Below, piece after piece: positions 36,919 to 43,835 of a stretch of 64,000 bases of DNA. The stretch's first letter is position 1. The number at the start of each line of letters is the position of its first letter. The DNA comes from JBCCGI01 sp039029355 (GTDB lineage: Bacteria; Planctomycetota; UBA1135; GCA-002686595): positions 1-64,000 of the forward strand of contig JBCCGI010000033.1 of assembly GCA_039029355.1 (NCBI GenBank). Reading direction: 5' to 3'. A model generated the notes under the pieces. The model saw only the letters and a program-made list of their open reading frames with translations. It was not told the origin of the DNA and did not search any database. A program made the position numbers and the translations under genes.

Positions 36919-39900
36919 TCAGCGATCGGCCGGAGCGACGCCCGCCCCACGCCGATCCGCCGAAGCCGGGCGCACGCGCGGCTGGAAGGACCAGCCCTCG
37001 AGCTCCTCGAGCAGGTGCTCGACCGCCGTGATGAGCTGCGGATCGCGGCCGCCCTGCATCTCGGCCGGGTTGTCGATCACCTCGATGTCCGGCGGCACGC
37101 CGTAGCCCTCGACCCCCCAGGTCCCGTCGAGCTCGAAGAAGCCGAAGGTCGGGACGGTCGGGCTGGCGCCGTCGATCAGGCTGGGGTTGCCGGAGATCCC
37201 GACCAGCCCGCCCCAGGTGCGCATGCCGATCAGCTTGCCCAACCCGCGCTGGCGGAAATAATAGGGGAAGCAGTCGCCGCCCGAACCCGCCGAGTAGTTG
37301 ATCAGCATCGCCTTGGGGCCGCGGTGGCCGACCGGCGGCCAGTCCCACTCCTCGCCGGCGTGCAGCGCCCAGTGATTCGTCACCGGACGGTCGAGCAGCT
37401 CGATGAAGCGCGTCGGGATCTGCCCGCCGCCGTTCCAGCGCTCGTCGATCAGGAGCGCGTCCTTGTGCTGCTGCGCGAGGAACTGCCGCATGAGCTCGTT
37501 CTGGCCGTTCAGGCCGGTGTCGGGCACGTGCACGTAGCCCACGCGGCCACCGCCCAGCTCCTCGACCTTGGCGCGGTTGTCCGCGACCCAGGCGCGGTAG
37601 CGCAGGGACGACTCGCTGGCCATGGGCTCGATCACGACCTCGCGCTCGCTGCCGTCGGCGCTCGGCGCCGCGCACAGCGTCAGCACGGTCGGGCGCCCCG
37701 CGGTGCCCTCGAAGGCGGCGTACACCGCGCGACCGGGGTCGACCGGCCGGCCGTTGACCGCGAGCAGGTAGTCGCCCTCGTTCGCGTCGACGCCGTGGGC
37801 GGCGAGCGGCGAGCGCGCGTCGGCGTCGTAGCCGCCGTCGAAGATGCGCGCGATGCGGTAGGCGCCGTCCGCCAGCTCCCAGTCGCAGCCGAGGAGCCCG
37901 GTCGGACGCGCGCGTCCGGCCTGCGGCATGCCGTCCATCGGCGGGCTGTTGTAGGCGTGGCCCACGTTGAGCTCGGACATCATCTCGCCGATCAGCCAGT
38001 GCACGTCGCCGCGCGAGGTCGCGTCGTCGAGCGCGCGCGCGTAGCGCTCGCCCACCGCGTTCCAGTCCACGCCGTGCAGACCCGGGTCGTAGAAGAAGTC
38101 GCGGTAGAGCCGCCAGGCGTCGCGCAGGAGCTGACGCCACTCGGCGCGCGGGTCGACCGTGGCGACCAGGCCCGAGAGGTCGGCCGGCTCCAGGGTCTGG
38201 CCGGGCGCGAGGTCCACCACGCCGACGCCGGCGCCGGTGCTGACCGCGATCTTGGTGCCCTTGGCGGCCAGACGGTAGGTCTCGATGCGTCCCGACAGCA
38301 CGGTCTTCGTCTCGCCCTCGGCGAGGTCGAAGTAACAGAGCTGCGAGCCCTGGCCGTCGGCGCCGGTGCGCGGAGCGCGGACGAAGAGCACCTTGCCCTC
38401 GGCGCCCAGCAGGCCGCCGATGCGGCCGGATTCGGCCGGCAGGATCATGACGCGCGACTCGAAGCCCTCGAGGTCGATCGCGAGGGGCTCATCGGCCTCT
38501 TCCTCCTCGCCCTCGGTCTCGCCCTCCGCGTCCGCATCGCCTTCGTCCTCGGGCTCCGGCTCCTCGGCGTCGGCGTCCGCCTCGGATTCGGAGCCCTCTT
38601 CGGACTCGTCCTCGTCCTCAGCCTCGTCCTCCTCGACCTCTTCCTCCTGGTTCTCAGGGGCGAAGGGGTTCTCGACGTCGGCCCGCAGCGGCACCGCGCA
38701 CAGGTTGCGCGTGTTGGCGTAGATCCAGGTCGTGTCGAGATCGGCGTAGACCGGCTCGAACGTGCGCGAGGAGCTGAAGTAGAGGAAGTCTCCGCTGCGG
38801 TCGAAGGTGGGCCCCGAGTCGTCGAACATGCCCGACGTCACCACGTGCGTCGCGGCGTTCGCGACGTCGTGCAGGTAGATCGCGCTCTGCCGCGCGTCGG
38901 GGTGACGGTGGCTCCACGCCAGCCAAGCGGCGTCGTGCGACCAGTCGACGTTCAGCGGGAAGCCCTGGTGGTTCTCGTGGATCTTCTCGGTCGCGCCGGT
39001 CTCGAAGTCGCACAGGTAGAGCACGCCGTGGCTGGTACCGACGGCGAGCTTCTTGGAGTCCGGCGACCAGGTGATCGAGTCCTTCCACCCGGCGCCCAGC
39101 GACGTCAGGCGCCGCTCGCCGTGCTCGTTGGCGCCCTCGAAGGGCTTGCCGTCCGCGCGCTGCACGGTCAGCTCGTACTCGCCGGAGCGGTCGGAGAAGT
39201 AGGCCATCCAGCGGCCGTCGGGACTCCAGGCCGGGCTGCGCTCGGCCACGCCGGAGCTGGCGGTCAGGTTGCGCGTGATGCCTTCGTCGACCGGGACCGT
39301 GAAGACGTCGCCGCGCGCTTCAAGCGCCACGCGCACGCCGCCGGGGCCCACCGCCCCGCCCGCGACCAGCGCGGACACGTCGCGGCTGCGCGGACGCAGC
39401 TCGGGCCGTTCGCCGGGCAAAAGGACCTCGACCGGGATCGCCGGGCGCGACTCCTGGGTCAGGTCGAGCCGGTACAGCTTGCCGCCCGCCTCGAACACGA
39501 CGTCCTCGGGACCGATCGAGGGGAACTTGACGTCGACGTCGCGGAAGTCGGTCAGCGCCGTCGTCTCGCGCGTGCGGGTGTCGAACGAGTAGAGGTTGAA
39601 GACGCCCTCCTCGCCCGAGTCGGACGAGAAGATCAGCTCGGCCCCGTGCCACATGGGCAGCTGGTCGTTGGCCGGGCTGTCGGTCACACGCAGCGCCTCG
39701 TTGGTCTTGAGGTTGTAGAGCCACACGTCGGGCGCGCGTCCGCCGCGGTAGCGCTTCCAGGTCCGGAACTCGCGACTGTAGGGCGTGTAGGCCAGCCAGG
39801 TGCCGGTCTCGTCGATCGAGCCGAAGGTGCCGTAGGGAACGGGCAGCGCCTCGGGCTGGCCGCCGCCGGCGGGCACGCGCAGGATCTTGGGCGCGCGGCC

Positions 39901-40308
39901 GATGCCCGAGACCTCGCTCGACCAGTACAGGAGCCCCTCGCCGTCCGGCGTCCAGTCGCAGAGCACCTCCTGGTCGGGGTGGTACGTGACGCGCTCGGGC
40001 GCGCCGGCCTCGATCGCGAGGGTGTAGAGGTCCGAGCCGCCGTCGTAGCCGCCGAGGAACGCGACCGTGCTGCCGTCCGGGCTGAACTTGGGGAAGCTCT
40101 CGTTGCCGGGCGCGGTGGTGAGCCGGCGCGCGACGCCGCCCTCCTTCGCGACGAGCCACAGGTCGTCGGCGAAGCGGAAGACGATGTGCTCGGCACTGAC
40201 GTCGGGGTGGCGCAAGAGCACCGCGTCGGGGCGCACCTGCGCCTCGGCGGCGCGCCCCAGGCAAAGGGCGAGAAGGGGGACGGCAAAGGCGGTTCGGCAG
40301 GAACGCAT
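36919..40308 (-). CDS. Tricorn-type serine protease (PD40 propellers plus S41 peptidase), exported
   Basis: 1129 residues with a signal peptide (AVPLLALCLGRAAEAQ). Residues about 25-530 are PD40/WD40-like propeller blades (FPKFSPDGSTVAFLGGYDGGSDLY, PAWSPDGRWMAYFSDRSGEYEL, ITWSPDSKKLAVGTSHG are landmarks). Residues about 550-610 are an acidic insertion almost wholly Glu, Asp, Ser, Ala. The last 400 residues are the C1, PDZ-like and S41 catalytic parts, with the nucleophile Ser in NYSAGSGGD (about residue 1007) and the tricorn-typical GMRTWGGLVGISG. Tricorn proteases degrade peptides released by other proteases; this one should act in the periplasm. ATG 40308 follows GGGAGG by nine bases. Transcribed alone with its own terminator. 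Confidence 0.9.
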   Translation of the reverse strand: MRSCRTAFAVPLLALCLGRAAEAQVRPDAVLLRHPDVSAEHIVFRFADDLWLVAKEGGVARRLTTAPGNESFPKFSPDGSTVAFLGGYDGGSDLYTLAIEAGAPERVTYHPDQEVLCDWTPDGEGLLYWSSEVSGIGRAPKILRVPAGGGQPEALPVPYGTFGSIDETGTWLAYTPYSREFRTWKRYRGGRAPDVWLYNLKTNEALRVTDSPANDQLPMWHGAELIFSSDSGEEGVFNLYSFDTRTRETTALTDFRDVDVKFPSIGPEDVVFEAGGKLYRLDLTQESRPAIPVEVLLPGERPELRPRSRDVSALVAGGAVGPGGVRVALEARGDVFTVPVDEGITRNLTASSGVAERSPAWSPDGRWMAYFSDRSGEYELTVQRADGKPFEGANEHGERRLTSLGAGWKDSITWSPDSKKLAVGTSHGVLYLCDFETGATEKIHENHQGFPLNVDWSHDAAWLAWSHRHPDARQSAIYLHDVANAATHVVTSGMFDDSGPTFDRSGDFLYFSSSRTFEPVYADLDTTWIYANTRNLCAVPLRADVENPFAPENQEEEVEEDEAEDEDESEEGSESEADADAEEPEPEDEGDADAEGETEGEEEEADEPLAIDLEGFESRVMILPAESGRIGGLLGAEGKVLFVRAPRTGADGQGSQLCYFDLAEGETKTVLSGRIETYRLAAKGTKIAVSTGAGVGVVDLAPGQTLEPADLSGLVATVDPRAEWRQLLRDAWRLYRDFFYDPGLHGVDWNAVGERYARALDDATSRGDVHWLIGEMMSELNVGHAYNSPPMDGMPQAGRARPTGLLGCDWELADGAYRIARIFDGGYDADARSPLAAHGVDANEGDYLLAVNGRPVDPGRAVYAAFEGTAGRPTVLTLCAAPSADGSEREVVIEPMASESSLRYRAWVADNRAKVEELGGGRVGYVHVPDTGLNGQNELMRQFLAQQHKDALLIDERWNGGGQIPTRFIELLDRPVTNHWALHAGEEWDWPPVGHRGPKAMLINYSAGSGGDCFPYYFRQRGLGKLIGMRTWGGLVGISGNPSLIDGASPTVPTFGFFELDGTWGVEGYGVPPDIEVIDNPAEMQGGRDPQLITAVEHLLEELEGWSFQPRVRPASADRRGAGVAPADR

Positions 40309-40487
40309 GTCGGGAGACCTCCCTGGGCTCATGAGGAATCGATCGAGGACCGAGGGCCGAACGGAGGACCGCCGAAAACCGCGCGGACGTCCGCCCCCCC
40401 TCGCTCCGGGGGATGACGAGGGTTGCGGCCGAGGGCTCAAGGAATGCCGCAAAAGGGCCGAAATGCACACGGCTTGAACCGGCCGCC
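40309..40487. other. Divergent intergenic region
   Basis: 179 bases between the protease start (minus) and the small membrane protein (plus); must contain both promoters. GC- and G-tract-rich; no recognisable operator, RNA or repeat. Confidence 0.3.
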
Positions 40488-40721
40488 ATGCCTCCCCGAC
40501 GCCGCAAAACCGCCCGCAACCTCGCACTGACCGCCCTCTCGGTGCTGGCCGTGCTCGCGCTGCCGCACCTGGCGCCCGACGCCGAGCGCGGCGAGCAGCG
40601 CGAGCCCCCGAGCGGATCCCCGGACGCTTCGAGGGCCGTCGACGAGGGAGCGGAAGCGCTGCTGCGCCTCGAGCAAAGCGCCGAACGACTCACCGCCGCC
40701 TACGAGGTACTCGGCCGATGA
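40488..40721 (+). CDS. Small membrane-anchored protein, unknown
   Basis: 77 residues: Arg/Lys-rich start (PRRRKTARN), one membrane helix (LALTALSVLAVLALPHL), then a short soluble tail with a helix (GAEALLRLEQSAERLTAAYEVL). Its TGA overlaps the next ATG as ATGA, so the two are translationally coupled and likely work together. The topology is type II, with the tail outside. No homologous family recognised. Confidence 0.6.
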   Translation: MPPRRRKTARNLALTALSVLAVLALPHLAPDAERGEQREPPSGSPDASRAVDEGAEALLRLEQSAERLTAAYEVLGR

Positions 40722-41368
40722 CCGCGCCGCACGAACAGTGGCTTGGCAAGAAACCAAGAGGGAAGAGCGGCCTCTCGGCGGAGGGCGGGCTGCTGCTGGT
40801 CCTGGCCGCGGGCACGCTCGCCCTCGTCGGCCTGCCGGACCTGCGCCGCGACAGCCCGCCCGCGGGCGCGGTGATCGGACGCGTGCTCGACGAGTCCGGC
40901 AAGCCCTGCCCCGAGGTGTCGGTGCTGCTCTACGCCGGCGAAGGCACCTCGCCGGCCGAGCTGACCCACACCGACGCCGCCGGACGCTTCGCTTTCCAGC
41001 AGAGCTACGCCCACTTCCACGTGCTCGCCCTGCCCGAGGCCCGCACGCGGTACTGCCCCGCCTGGGCGGTCGACCTGACCCCGGCGGATGCGTTCGTGCC
41101 GCTGGCGCTGCCCGCGGCGATGGAGGTCGACGTCTCGGTCGAGACCGAGACCGGCAGCCCCATCCACAACGCCGAGTTGGTGGTCCTGACACCGGACCTC
41201 GCCGCACCGCTCGCCCTCCAGCTGGCCCGGACCGACAAGGCCGGGCGCGCCGTGTTGGCGGTGCCGCCCCTGGGCTCGGTCGGCGCCCGCGTACGCGGGT
41301 TCCGGCCCGGCGTGGGCACCCCGGAGGGGCCGGGACGGCTGCGGATTCCGCTCCAGCCCGACCGCTAG
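40718..41368 (+). CDS. Membrane-anchored carboxypeptidase-regulatory-like domain protein
   Basis: 216 residues. An N-terminal basic stretch and one membrane helix (GLLLVLAAGTLALVGL) lead into an extracytoplasmic beta-sandwich (GAVIGRVLDESGKPCPEVSVLLYAGEG, DAAGRFAF) of the carboxypeptidase-D regulatory-like type. A second, weaker module begins at MEVDVSVETETGSPIHNAELVVL. The same domain family forms the repeats of the sigma fusion at 2.1-5.7 kb. Start overlaps the preceding stop (ATGA). Function unknown; presumably a surface or periplasmic binding protein. Confidence 0.7.
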   Translation: MTAPHEQWLGKKPRGKSGLSAEGGLLLVLAAGTLALVGLPDLRRDSPPAGAVIGRVLDESGKPCPEVSVLLYAGEGTSPAELTHTDAAGRFAFQQSYAHFHVLALPEARTRYCPAWAVDLTPADAFVPLALPAAMEVDVSVETETGSPIHNAELVVLTPDLAAPLALQLARTDKAGRAVLAVPPLGSVGARVRGFRPGVGTPEGPGRLRIPLQPDR

Positions 41369-41489
41369 GGCCCTCACCCGCGCCCGCGGGGAGCAGGAAT
41401 CGAAGCTCCCTAAAGCACTTCCCACAAGTGACTTAAAGGCTGCCGCGGGCCTCCCAGCCACACTTCTCGCGCGCCCTTCTCGCAATAAC

Positions 41490-41517
41490 TACTACCGGGG
41501 TCGTACTACCGCGGTCG
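41490..41517. promoter_or_regulatory. Tandem 14-base repeat, candidate BlaI operator
   Basis: TACTACCGGGGTCG (41490) is followed immediately by TACTACCGCGGTCG (41504); 13 of 14 positions are identical. Each copy contains an imperfect dyad (ACTACC..GGTCGT), reminiscent of the TACTAC-type half-sites bound by BlaI/MecI repressors. It lies about 50 bases ahead of the repressor start, the right place for autoregulation. An additional CACTT..AAGTG dyad lies at 41416-41430. Confidence 0.55.
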
Positions 41518-41568
41518 TCCGAGCGTTCCAGCCCCACCCAGGAGCGCCCAGCACGAGAGGAGTCCGCC

Positions 41569-41958
41569 ATCGAACCTTCCCACGTTCTAGGAGACCTGCA
41601 GTACGCGATCATGCGCGTGCTCTGGGATGCCGGCGAGGCCACCGTGGCCGAGGTCCGCGACGCGCTGTCCGAGGACCGCGACCGCGCCCTGACCACCATC
41701 GCGACCATGCTCTCCAAGCTGGAGAAGAAGGGCGTGGTGACCCACCGCACCGAGGGCCGCCAGTTCGTCTACCGGCCGCTGGTGGCGGAGACCACCGTGG
41801 CGCGCTCGATGGTGAACGAGCTGACCGAGCGCGTCTTCGGCGGCGACGTCTCGGCGCTGGTCAGCCACCTTCTCACCGAGCAGGACATCGATAACCAGGA
41901 GCTGCAGCGGCTGATCGCCCTCGTCGAGGAGCGCTCGGAGGAGGAGAGAAGCGCATGA
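41569..41958 (+). CDS. blaI: BlaI/MecI-family repressor, apparent ATC start
   Basis: 129 residues. Winged-helix repressor of the penicillinase-repressor family: LGDLQYAIMRVLWDAGEATVAEVRDAL, then TTIATMLSKLEKKGVVTHRTEGRQFVYRPLV, and a dimerisation tail. The first in-frame ATG, at 41611, falls inside the conserved first helix and has no ribosome site. No ATG, GTG or TTG exists upstream in frame. An ATC at 41569 in the right frame is preceded by AGAGGAG with a six-base spacer and restores the full family-length N-terminus (I/M-E-P-S-H-V-L-G-D-L-Q). ATC is therefore the probable initiator. The gene's stop overlaps the M56 gene start (ATGA). The repressor is usually cleaved or displaced after signalling by the M56 partner. 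Confidence 0.85.
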   Translation: MEPSHVLGDLQYAIMRVLWDAGEATVAEVRDALSEDRDRALTTIATMLSKLEKKGVVTHRTEGRQFVYRPLVAETTVARSMVNELTERVFGGDVSALVSHLLTEQDIDNQELQRLIALVEERSEEERSA

Positions 41959-43835
41959 CCCTCGCGGGATTCGGCCTCCTCGCGCTCGCCTGGCTGCTCA
42001 CCTACCTAATTCACAGCACGCTGCTCCTGGGCGGGACCTGGCTGGTCGTGTCCCGGCGGCGGCTGGAGGCCTCCTGGCAGGACCGGCTCTGGAAGCTGGC
42101 CCTGGTGGGCGGGCTGATCACCGCGACGGTTCAGGTCGGCGCCGGCCTCGAGCCCTTCGGCGGCCGCGTGCTGCTGATCGCGGACGAACAGACGGACCTC
42201 GCCGACGAGGCGCAAGAGCGCAGCGAGCCACAAGAGCCACAAGAGCAACGCGAGCAAGAGGCAGGGACCACGCCGCCTCCGGCGCGCTCCGAACCACGGT
42301 TCCCGGTGGATGGGGGTGGAACCGGTTCCGAGCGCGGCGCGGAGGCGGCGCGGTTCCTCCTTATCCAGGACGCCGTCGAGCCCGACGTGCTGCCCGCTCC
42401 GGCGCACCGCGCGCTGCGGACGGCCCAACGCGAGACGCGCCAGGCTCCGCCCGAGTCGCTCCGCCTCGACGCGCTCCCGACCCGCATCACCGAACGCCGG
42501 ACGCAGGCGACGCGCGCCTCGGTCGAGACCGGCGCGGCGCCGGCCGAGCCCCTGCTCCGGTACGTCGCGGCCCACCCCAACGCGACGGTGGCCGCGGCGG
42601 AGCCCGAGCGCTCCGACGTTCCCGCTCACGAGGACGCCCCGGCACCGGCGTCGCCCCAAGCTGCCGCCACGGCCGGTCTCGGTGGACCGGAGGCGCAGAG
42701 CGCTGGCTCGGTCGCCTCCCTCAGGACCGATCCGGAGGCTTGGCGCCCCTGGTTGACCGCGCTGTGGCTGGGCGGCGCCGGGCTGGGGCTCCTCGCGTTT
42801 GCCGTCGCGTTCGGGCGCCTCCGGCGCCACCTGCGCGGCCGCGTGGAGCTCACCGACGGCCCGCTGCGCGAGCTGCTCGACGTGCTGGTCGCGCGCTCGG
42901 AATCGCGCCGTCGCATCCGGCTGACGACGTCGCCGCGGCTGGCCGCGCCGGTCACGCTGGGCTTCTTCCGCGCCGAGATCTGCGTGCCGGTCCGCGCGCT
43001 GACCGACCTGACCACCGCGCAGCAGGAGGCCATGCTGGGCCACGAGCTCGGGCACGCGCTGCGGCGCGACCCGCTGTGGCTCGGGATCTGCTGGCTGCTC
43101 GAGACCGTGCTCTTCATCCAGCCGCTCAACCGGCTGGGACGACGGCGCATGCAGCACGCTGCCGAGCTGCTCTGCGACGACTGGGCGGTGCACCTCACCG
43201 GCCGCGGGCTGTCGCTGGCGAGCTGCCTGACCGAGGTCGCGCAGTGGGTCGTCGGACGCCCGGCGGTTCTGCCGGCGCCGAGCATGGCAGGCGCACCGCT
43301 GACGCTGCGCGTCGAGCGACTGCTCGACCGCTCGCCGCGCGCCGTGGTCCGGCGCCAGCGCTGGTGGCTCCCCGGAGCCGCTTCGGGGCTGGTGCTCGTC
43401 GCGCTTGCGGCGCCCGGCTTCGCCGCGGCCCTGACGCCCGACGCCGCGCCGCGGCTCGACCTCGCGCAGGAGCGCCTCGACGCCGCGTCCGCCCCGGTCG
43501 AGCTGCCGCTCGCGCTCGATCCTCCGACCGTCACCGAACCCGCGCCGCCGGTCGATCCGTTCGCGGCGCTCTTCGACGAGATCGACGCCGAGCTCGCGCT
43601 CGCCGAGCGCGACCTGCGCGGCCTCAAGCGCGACGTCGTCGCGGCCGGAGCACTCGACGAGTTCGGGGACAAGCTCCGCGATATCGAACACTGCGTGCGG
43701 ACCTTCCGCAAGCAGCGCGCCCATCTGAAAGACTCGATCCAAAAGCTCCTCGGCGCCCTCGGTGCCGAGGCGGATCCCCACGCTTCGCCCTCGCCATTCC
43801 TTTCGTCCCGTTCCCCCAGGAGCGACCAACGATGA
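41955..43835 (+). CDS. M56-family (BlaR1-like) membrane metallopeptidase
   Basis: 626 residues. Membrane helices lie near the N-terminus (FGLLALAWLLTYLIHSTLLLGG) and near residue 270, flanking a long low-complexity Pro/Ala/Glu-rich loop, before the zinc protease core HELGHALRRD (HExxH). The probable third ligand is in AAELLCDDWA. A further membrane helix follows at ASGLVLVALAAPGFAAAL. The C-terminal 120 residues include a coiled-coil-like part (ELALAERDLRGLKRDVV). In BlaR1/MecR1 the protease inactivates the BlaI repressor on receiving an extracellular signal. No penicillin-binding sensor domain with SxxK/KTG motifs is seen here, so the signal differs. Coupled by ATGA overlaps to blaI before and the low-complexity gene after. 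Confidence 0.85.
   Translation: MTLAGFGLLALAWLLTYLIHSTLLLGGTWLVVSRRRLEASWQDRLWKLALVGGLITATVQVGAGLEPFGGRVLLIADEQTDLADEAQERSEPQEPQEQREQEAGTTPPPARSEPRFPVDGGGTGSERGAEAARFLLIQDAVEPDVLPAPAHRALRTAQRETRQAPPESLRLDALPTRITERRTQATRASVETGAAPAEPLLRYVAAHPNATVAAAEPERSDVPAHEDAPAPASPQAAATAGLGGPEAQSAGSVASLRTDPEAWRPWLTALWLGGAGLGLLAFAVAFGRLRRHLRGRVELTDGPLRELLDVLVARSESRRRIRLTTSPRLAAPVTLGFFRAEICVPVRALTDLTTAQQEAMLGHELGHALRRDPLWLGICWLLETVLFIQPLNRLGRRRMQHAAELLCDDWAVHLTGRGLSLASCLTEVAQWVVGRPAVLPAPSMAGAPLTLRVERLLDRSPRAVVRRQRWWLPGAASGLVLVALAAPGFAAALTPDAAPRLDLAQERLDAASAPVELPLALDPPTVTEPAPPVDPFAALFDEIDAELALAERDLRGLKRDVVAAGALDEFGDKLRDIEHCVRTFRKQRAHLKDSIQKLLGALGAEADPHASPSPFLSSRSPRSDQR

Noticed and set aside
41955..43835. Classical beta-lactam resistance sensor BlaR1
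   Set aside because: The M56 protease core is present, but there is no C-terminal penicillin-binding domain with SxxK/SxN/KTG motifs and no beta-lactamase gene nearby.
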